Assembly (NCBI GenBank): GCA_900550565.1
Contig: URSG01000021.1
Span: forward strand, 1 to 11,940
Source of the DNA: an uncultured Rickettsiales bacterium
GTDB lineage: Bacteria; Pseudomonadota; Alphaproteobacteria; Rs-D84
Length of the DNA stretch: 11,940 nt
Direction of reading: 5' to 3'
Of this stretch, positions 7,335 to 11,940 are shown in pieces (within the stretch, counting starts at the first letter, position 1; every line of letters begins with the position of its first letter). Below the pieces are notes generated by a model. It searched no databases. It had not been told where the DNA came from and saw nothing but the letters and a program-made list of their open reading frames with translations. The position numbers were made by a program, and so were the translations under genes.

Positions 7335-8108
7335 TTATTTAGTTTTTGTCCATTTTTCCCCGGTCAACAGGCGATACGCTGCGCATGCGGCGTTGTACCG
7401 CGCCAAAACCGCGTTGTAATGTTTGTTTCTTTTGTGATACGGACAGTCCTGCGAACACGGCACGGCAAACGCCTCGCACTTTTTCTTTTTTCGCAGTCCC
7501 GCGGATTGTTCATCTTGCTCTAAATCTGGCCAGTCAGCCGGGACATAATACAACGACACAAAACAACCCTTTTTGACCAATGGGCCACAGTCCGGTTTTG
7601 CACACATAAAATTAGTTATCGTATTTTTTGCAGACGCCAATTCGTTTTCCAAATCTGCACATTGGGCATCAGTGTACGCAATCTGTTGCGCCAATTCCTG
7701 GCGTTCACGCACGGCCTGTTCAATGCGCAATTTACGACGTTCTGGCCAGAAATTTTTTTCTTTGGCCACGGCTTCGTCATACGCGCGCAACGCAGCAAAA
7801 TATCTGTTGTTATCGGGCGAATGTGGGCATCTGGCGTCTGTGCAGGCCCAATGTGTTTTCGGACAAAACGCCGCGCAATGTCCCGTGATTTCATATCCTG
7901 TCAACGAATCGGTTGTGGCATTGTCCCCCTGGGTTTTAATTTCCGTTCTCAGGCAACCATCTGCGCTGATTAAACGCCGTTCCATTTCTGCAAGCTGTCT
8001 TGCCTTTTGCTTGACATCACAGGACAGAATTTCAAATTCTGCCTGGTCCTGAATTCGTTGTGACGGATTTGTCACCAAATGATATCGTATAGTTTTAAAT
8101 AATAACAT
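7335..8108 (-). CDS. Cys-rich coiled-coil family protein, A-B fusion (copy 2 of 6)
   Basis: This 257-residue protein has no recognised function and holds two modules in tandem. The A module (about 1-125) has the tag FKTIRYHLVTN, a helix at about 20-48, GC at 51-52, Cys78, Cys82, Cys89-x4-Cys94 and FWPERRK (120-126). A charged linker (about 125-145) leads into the B module, which lacks its own tag: LENELASAK helix (153-161), Cys169, Cys174, GCF (181-183), Cys211-x6-Cys218-x3-Cys222-Pro-Tyr, Cys242 and GEKWTKTK. The B module is closest to the single-module protein encoded downstream. With 14 cysteines in 257 residues and no export signal, metal binding is more likely than disulfides in the cytoplasm, but this is inference. 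The ribosome binding site is AGAGG. Confidence 0.82.
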   Translation of the reverse strand: MLLFKTIRYHLVTNPSQRIQDQAEFEILSCDVKQKARQLAEMERRLISADGCLRTEIKTQGDNATTDSLTGYEITGHCAAFCPKTHWACTDARCPHSPDNNRYFAALRAYDEAVAKEKNFWPERRKLRIEQAVRERQELAQQIAYTDAQCADLENELASAKNTITNFMCAKPDCGPLVKKGCFVSLYYVPADWPDLEQDEQSAGLRKKKKCEAFAVPCSQDCPYHKRNKHYNAVLARYNAACAAYRLLTGEKWTKTK

Positions 8109-8120
8109 CTTAAACCTCTT

Positions 8121-8951
8121 TTACCGTTCTTTTGCTAGTTTCCATTCGCGTCCTGCAATCACCCGATATGCCACCAGTGCCGCTGCATACCGTGTTCGCA
8201 CATCAAAATAATGCTGATTTTTCTTGGTGTACGGACAGCCCACCTTGGTACACGGCAAATGATACGTAGGACAACATTCGTTTTTTGTAATTATTGTGTC
8301 CGGACAGTCATCGTTAACATCAAATGATTTTGAACTGTATGCCGCCTCTATAAAGCAGCCATTTTGTGCCGGACGCACCGAACCAGGTTCAACAAAATCA
8401 ATACCCGTTATTGCGACACGTGCCTTGTTGTATTCGTGATACAATTCTGTACACTGTGCGTCCAGGGTATCTATTGTTATCTGATTGGAATCATCTAATT
8501 TTTTTTCTGCCTTGATATGTTTTTTCAGATTCCAGAAATCGTTCACTTTGTCTTGCGCCCTGACATAGGCCAGATACGCATTGATACGCGATGTTTTTTG
8601 CATATCCCAGAAATTATTCATTTCGTCTTGCGCCCTGACATAGGCCAGATACGCATCACGATATAACACATATTCCGCATAATATTCACACTGTGTTTTG
8701 TTGCAGCCCTGTCCGTCAAAAATCCAAAAATTATCACAATATCTTTCTATGATTTTACCAGGGAACGCTTCTGCTAATATTTTCAAATAGCGGTGCATAC
8801 AGCCCCCACGACGCGCCAAATCAGTTTTTATAGATTCCAGATTTTTACGTTTTTCTTGGACTGTGTTTTGCAAATCAGCGAACGATTCTTTATCACGTTG
8901 TCGCTGTGCAGAATTTGTCACCAGATAATATTTTACAGTTTTCCAAAACAT
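8121..8951 (-). CDS. Cys-rich coiled-coil family protein, A-B fusion with internal duplication (copy 1 of 6)
   Basis: This 276-residue protein has no recognised function and is the first of the paralogue run, 18 bases after lepA. The A module (about 1-115) has the tag WKTVKYYLVTNSAQRQRDK, a charged helix (20-48), GGC at 49-51, Cys72 and Cys83-x4-Cys88. The A-type C-terminal segment appears twice: AYLAYVRAQDEMNNFW (100-115) and AYLAYVRAQDKVNDFW (125-140), from a 75-base duplication. The B module (about 160-276) has a helix, GCF (198-200), Cys226/227, Cys234-x4-Cys239-Pro-Tyr, and GREWKLAKER at the end. AAGG about 6 bases before the ATG is the likely ribosome binding site. Co-transcription with lepA is likely from the spacing. 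Confidence 0.82.
   Translation of the reverse strand: MFWKTVKYYLVTNSAQRQRDKESFADLQNTVQEKRKNLESIKTDLARRGGCMHRYLKILAEAFPGKIIERYCDNFWIFDGQGCNKTQCEYYAEYVLYRDAYLAYVRAQDEMNNFWDMQKTSRINAYLAYVRAQDKVNDFWNLKKHIKAEKKLDDSNQITIDTLDAQCTELYHEYNKARVAITGIDFVEPGSVRPAQNGCFIEAAYSSKSFDVNDDCPDTIITKNECCPTYHLPCTKVGCPYTKKNQHYFDVRTRYAAALVAYRVIAGREWKLAKER
8531..8656. repeat. Internal tandem duplication, 75-base period
   Basis: Two 51-base copies (8531-8581 and 8606-8656) start 75 bases apart inside the first paralogue gene. The last 31 bases of each are identical; the first 20 differ at five positions. The period is a multiple of three, so the frame is kept and 25 residues are repeated. The near identity points to a recent event or gene conversion. 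Confidence 0.9.
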
Positions 8952-8969
8952 TTTTTACCTTGTCCGAAA

Positions 8970-10766
8970 CTATGACACTTTCAGTGCATTGATAAATGCG
9001 CTCTGCGGAATTTCAACATTGCCGAATGTCCGCATACGTTTTTTCCCCTCCTTCTGTTTCTCTAACAGTTTGCGTTTGCGTGTAATGTCCCCCCCATAAC
9101 ACTTTGCCGTCACATCTTTGCGATATGCAGCGATTGTTTCGCGCGCAATAATTTTTCCACCGATTGCCGCCTGCAATGGAATCTTGAACTGATGTCGTGG
9201 AATTAAATCTTTTAATTTCTCAACAATTTGACGACCACGTTTTTCTGCAAAACTGCGGTGGCACATAAACGACAGCGGTTCAACATTTTCATCGTTCACC
9301 AATATAGATACCTTGACCAAATCAGACGGCTGGTATCCATTTACCACATAGTCAAACGACGCGTATCCCGATGATATAGACTTTACCCGGTCATAGAAAT
9401 CAAACACGATTTCCGCCAACGGCAACTGATACACCAACACCGCGCGATTTCCAACATAAGAAATATTTTCTTGGATTCCGCGACGTTCTGCACACAGCGA
9501 CATAATTCCGCCCATATATTTATCAGGCATCATAATCGTTGCGCGTACCCACGGTTCTTCAATAGATTCAATTTTCGTCAAATCTGGCATATCGGCCGGA
9601 TTTTCCAAATCAATCGTTGTGCCGTCACGCAAATGCACCTTGTACAGCACACTGGGGACCGTGTTTATCAGCGTTAAATTAAATTCCCGTGCCAGGCGTT
9701 CACTGATAATTTCCATATGCAGCAACCCCAAGAAACCACAGCGCAATCCAAACCCCAGCGCAGATGACTTTTCCGTTGTGAACATAAACGACGCATCGTT
9801 TAACGCCAGTTTTTCTGCACTGTCGCGCAGGTTTGGATAATCATCTGCCTCAACCGGAAAGAACGACGAAAACACCACCGGCACAGATGGCTTGAACCCT
9901 GGCAAAGGCTGGGCCACATCTGCGTATTTCGCATCAGCAATCGTATCACCAACACGACAATCGTGAATTGTTTTCATACCCGTGATGATAAATCCAACCT
10001 CGCCCGTTTCCAGCGCGGCCACATCAACCATTTTTGGTGTAAAGTATCCGATTTTATCAACCGTGTATTCTGCCCCTGTTGCCAAGAACCGTATTTTCTG
10101 ACCACGTGACAATTTGCCGTCAACCACGCGCACCAGTATCACCACCCCCAGGTATGAATCATACCACGAATCCACCAACAACGCGCGCGTCGGCGCATTT
10201 TCATCACCGTGTGGTGCCGGCAACTTGTGAACAATTTCTTCCAGTAATTCCGGAACACCGGCCCCTGTTTTGCCAGATACGCATATTGCATTTTTTGCGT
10301 CCAGCCCAATAACGTCGGCAATTTGTTCGCGCGTACTGGCAACATCACTAGACGGCAGGTCAATCTTGTTCAACACCGGCAACATTTCCAAATCGTTATC
10401 CAACGCCAGATATGCGTTTGCCAGTGTCTGCGCCTGGACCCCCTGGGTTGCGTCAACCAACACCAACGCCCCTTCGCATGCGGCCAAACTGCGCGACACC
10501 TCGTAAGAAAAGTCCACGTGTCCCGGCGTATCCATTAAATTCAGTTGGTATGTCTGCCCGTCGCGCGCATGGTAATTCAAACGAACCGTCTGGGCCTTTA
10601 TCGTGATGCCACGTTCACGTTCAATGTCCATAGAATCCAAGACCTGGGCCTTCATCTCGCGCGATTGCAAACCGCCTGTATATTCAATCAAGCGATCTGA
10701 CAATGTTGACTTACCATGGTCAATATGTGCGACAATTGCAAAATTTCTGATGTTCTTTTGGCTCAT
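8970..10766 (-). CDS. lepA: Elongation factor 4 (LepA), ribosome-associated GTPase
   Basis: This 598-residue translational GTPase acts on the ribosome in initiation, assembly or back-translocation, depending on the study. The GTPase motifs are all present: HIDHGKST (14-21), RGIT (52-55), DTPGH (79-83), NKID (133-136) and SGKTG in the G5 region. EF-G-like domains follow, with the LepA-specific C-terminal domain (CYGGDITRKRKLLEKQKEGK). The length matches the usual size of about 600, and the N-terminus QKNIRNFAIVAHIDHG is diagnostic. Its promoter lies about 34 bases upstream; the ribosome binding site is weak (TAGGG about 11 bases before the ATG). Six unknown paralogues follow within 18 bases rather than the lepB signal peptidase gene found downstream in some bacteria. 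Confidence 0.98.
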   Translation of the reverse strand: MSQKNIRNFAIVAHIDHGKSTLSDRLIEYTGGLQSREMKAQVLDSMDIERERGITIKAQTVRLNYHARDGQTYQLNLMDTPGHVDFSYEVSRSLAACEGALVLVDATQGVQAQTLANAYLALDNDLEMLPVLNKIDLPSSDVASTREQIADVIGLDAKNAICVSGKTGAGVPELLEEIVHKLPAPHGDENAPTRALLVDSWYDSYLGVVILVRVVDGKLSRGQKIRFLATGAEYTVDKIGYFTPKMVDVAALETGEVGFIITGMKTIHDCRVGDTIADAKYADVAQPLPGFKPSVPVVFSSFFPVEADDYPNLRDSAEKLALNDASFMFTTEKSSALGFGLRCGFLGLLHMEIISERLAREFNLTLINTVPSVLYKVHLRDGTTIDLENPADMPDLTKIESIEEPWVRATIMMPDKYMGGIMSLCAERRGIQENISYVGNRAVLVYQLPLAEIVFDFYDRVKSISSGYASFDYVVNGYQPSDLVKVSILVNDENVEPLSFMCHRSFAEKRGRQIVEKLKDLIPRHQFKIPLQAAIGGKIIARETIAAYRKDVTAKCYGGDITRKRKLLEKQKEGKKRMRTFGNVEIPQSAFINALKVS

Positions 10767-10799
10767 ACACGAATGCCCTATTTACTGCTACTCGCGGCA

Positions 10800-10828
10800 A
10801 TGATACACCAGTATATTAAAACTTGCAA
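10800..10828 (-). promoter_or_regulatory. Promoter of lepA and probably of the genes behind it
   Basis: On the minus strand TTGCAA (10828-10823) and TATCAT (10805-10800) are separated by exactly 17 bases. The leader would be about 27 bases. No clear terminator separates it from the acetyltransferase gene upstream, so read-through from rbfA may add to lepA expression. Confidence 0.6.
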
Positions 10829-10836
10829 CCTGTTTT

Positions 10837-11271
10837 TTAGCGGTTTTTCAATGTTTTTTGCATCAGCATATTATTAGGCCCGGCCAATTTAAATCCCTGC
10901 TTTAAATAGAAACTTTTGGCCTGGACGGTTGGCGCAGAATACAACTGAATTGATTCAAAATTGTTTTTACGGCAAAAATCTTCGTATGCCTGAATCAGCG
11001 CAGTGCCGATTCCAGTCCGTTGATAACGTTTATCAACGAACAAGTAATCAACTTGCATACAATTTTTATTAAACAACTTGTGCCCCTTGATAAAGCCAAT
11101 CGGGTAATGCGTCCCTTCAAAAACGAACATCGGGTCTCCGGCATCTTCCACTTCTTTGGCCAGACTGTAATATAAATTCATCGCTTTGTCTGGACGCGCC
11201 TGATTCACGATGTAATAGCAATCACCCAACAGTGCGTTTGGGACCCTAAAAACCTGTCTTAATGCGTTCAT
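10837..11271 (-). CDS. GNAT-family N-acetyltransferase
   Basis: This 144-residue protein should move an acetyl group from acetyl-CoA to an amine; the substrate is unknown. The acetyl-CoA binding motif A spans about 73-100, with beta strand VDYLFVDKRYQ and the pyrophosphate loop QRTGIG (84-89) leading into helix TALIQAYEDFC. Motif B is at about 112-128, SAPTVQAKSFYLKQGF, as in typical GNATs of this size. It starts 5 bases after the rbfA stop, and a GGAG ribosome binding site overlaps the end of rbfA, so the two are probably translationally coupled. That pairing might hint at a ribosomal or translation-related substrate, but co-location alone is weak evidence. Confidence 0.88.
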   Translation of the reverse strand: MNALRQVFRVPNALLGDCYYIVNQARPDKAMNLYYSLAKEVEDAGDPMFVFEGTHYPIGFIKGHKLFNKNCMQVDYLFVDKRYQRTGIGTALIQAYEDFCRKNNFESIQLYSAPTVQAKSFYLKQGFKLAGPNNMLMQKTLKNR

Positions 11272-11276
11272 CTTGC

Positions 11277-11639
11277 CTACTCCAATTCCAGATTTTCCAG
11301 CAACGCGTCAATTCGTTCGGCGCGTTCCAGCGTATCATCGTATTCAAATCTTATATCAGGGACATATTTCTGGTTCATACGCGCCGCCAGTTCATACCGC
11401 ACAGTGCGCGTGATTTCGTCCAGACGTGCCTGAACCGCCGCCACATCAGAACTGCGCGAATAAAAGAACAATCGCACAAATTGCAATCCGCCGTGCGCGA
11501 CCGCGCCAACCAACGACACGCCGCCCAACAATTTATCATCGCTGTAATTATCGCGCAGAATTTCCGCAACCAAGGTCTGAACCTTGGCCGCGACACGCGA
11601 CGCACGATTAGAATTATTTGCAGCCTGTTTTTTTGGCAT
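11277..11639 (-). CDS. rbfA: Ribosome-binding factor A
   Basis: This 120-residue protein is a 30S assembly factor that binds near the 5' end helix of 16S rRNA and helps late maturation and cold adaptation. The KH-like fold is recognised from SRVAAKVQTLVAEILRD (14-30), GVSLVGAVAHGGLQFVRLFF (40-59) and the diagnostic C-terminal block KYVPDIRFEYDD (91-102) followed by ERAERIDALL. The start at 11639 is preferred to ATGs at 11660 and 11720. It has AGGGG about 6 bases upstream, and the extensions add sequence unlike the family. In many bacteria rbfA lies in the infB-truB neighbourhood; here its downstream partner is a GNAT gene. Confidence 0.93.
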   Translation of the reverse strand: MPKKQAANNSNRASRVAAKVQTLVAEILRDNYSDDKLLGGVSLVGAVAHGGLQFVRLFFYSRSSDVAAVQARLDEITRTVRYELAARMNQKYVPDIRFEYDDTLERAERIDALLENLELE

Positions 11640-11666
11640 AATTACCCCTGTATTTGACATATCGTA

Positions 11667-11695
11667 TTGTAAATTAGTAGAATTTCCGCTATAAT
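11667..11695 (+). promoter_or_regulatory. Promoter of the YqaA-like gene
   Basis: TTGTAA (11667-11672) and a perfect TATAAT (11690-11695) are separated by exactly 17 bases. Transcription would start about 24 bases before the ATG at 11727, with GGGG (11714-11717) as the likely ribosome binding site. It lies back to back with the start of rbfA, whose own promoter must overlap this region but is not clear. Confidence 0.7.
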
Positions 11696-11726
11696 CAAGA
11701 AAAAATTTACAATGGGGCAATAATAA

Positions 11727-11940
11727 ATGAAACTTGTTGATTATATTTTGAAACAGTCTGAACGTCCAGCATATTCGTGGATTGTGTTTATTTTGACCGT
11801 GTGCGAGTCTATATTTTTATTCATCCCGCCCGAGGTTTTTATGACCCCACCCATTATTGCGAACAAACGGCGCGCTGTGCCGATTGTCGTTGCGGCAATG
11901 TTGGGGTCTATTGTTGGTGGCGCGATTGCGTATCTGATTG
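11727..11940 (+). CDS. YqaA/DedA-type (SNARE-associated) membrane protein, N-terminal part
   Basis: Reading from the ATG at 11727, 71 codons are open to the window edge. The N-terminus MKLVDYILKQSERPAYSWI leads into a first membrane segment (about 17-35), then SIFLFIPPEVFMTPPII (28-44), then a basic loop NKRRAV and a second, Gly-rich segment (about 52-71, ending GGAIAYLI). The pattern E-S-x-F-x-x-I-P-P-E-V with a following KRR loop is typical of the YqaA branch of the DedA/VTT superfamily, inner-membrane proteins linked to lipid translocation or envelope homeostasis. Which function applies here cannot be told from a fragment. It is divergent from rbfA and has its own promoter. Confidence 0.75.
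   Translation, partial: MKLVDYILKQSERPAYSWIVFILTVCESIFLFIPPEVFMTPPIIANKRRAVPIVVAAMLGSIVGGAIAYLI

Noticed and set aside
7573..8052. + strand open frame of 159 codons
   Set aside because: It is antisense to the A-B fusion gene and has no recognisable protein features.
5621..8951. N-terminal tags read as signal peptides or membrane helices
   Set aside because: The hydrophobic stretch is only about 5-10 residues, interrupted by Lys, with no cleavage-site pattern.
5621..8951. Metallothionein or canonical zinc finger
   Set aside because: Cysteines are too few per length and wrongly spaced for metallothionein, and there are no C-x2-C pairs with matching His for a classical finger.
4546..8969. A mobile element with terminal inverted repeats or target duplications around the paralogue block
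   Set aside because: The repeats near 4548-4602 have no counterpart near 8952-8969, there is no tRNA at either edge, and the only integrase is catalytically incomplete. An island origin remains possible but unsupported by ends.
11640..11720. Longer N-terminus for rbfA
   Set aside because: The extra 27 residues are not RbfA-like, run into the divergent promoter, and AGGGG is placed for the ATG at 11639.

Overview
The window looks like chromosome from an alphaproteobacterium of moderate GC. The main clue is the order acpP, fabF, mltG on one strand, which is typical of that class. The translation factors and the DUF4102-type integrase fold also fit. Genus cannot be read from the sequence; a reduced, host-associated lineage is only a guess. 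Coding density is very high: no gene-free stretch reaches 300 bases (the longest gaps are about 135 bases), and almost everything is on the minus strand.

Layout, left to right. 1-841 (-): most of mltG, a peptidoglycan-cleaving transglycosylase, cut by the window edge. 921-997 (-): tRNA-Pro(CGG) with encoded CCA, its own promoter and a terminator. 1136-2827 (+): a medium-chain-type acyl-CoA synthetase, convergent with fabF and sharing a bidirectional terminator with it. 2859-4109 (-) fabF and 4235-4468 (-) acpP: core fatty acid synthesis. 4603-5598 (-): a tyrosine-recombinase-fold protein whose catalytic residues are nearly all gone. 5621-8951 (-): six consecutive paralogous genes of unknown function. 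8970-10766 (-): lepA (EF-4). 10837-11271 (-): a GNAT acetyltransferase. 11277-11639 (-): rbfA. 11727-end (+): a YqaA/DedA-type membrane protein, cut by the window edge.

The unusual part is 4603-8951. Six genes with 2-18 bases between them lie directly behind lepA and end in the dead integrase. They encode a Cys-rich, coiled-coil-forming family built from two related modules, here called A and B. Three proteins are A only, one is B only, and two are A-B fusions. Most modules share an N-terminal 'K-x-K-Y-Y-L' tag, a charged helical stretch, four spaced cysteines and a C-terminal Trp with a Lys-rich tail. I do not recognise the family. It is the best candidate here for an undescribed system. Its position suggests co-expression with lepA, and the absence of a clear terminator suggests transcription may continue towards acpP.

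The rest is housekeeping: ribosome assembly and translation (rbfA, lepA, tRNA-Pro), fatty acid synthesis and activation (acpP, fabF, acyl-CoA synthetase) and cell wall turnover (mltG). The acyl-CoA synthetase and tRNA gene sit between fabF and mltG, which are normally neighbours, so that interval seems to have been opened in this lineage.
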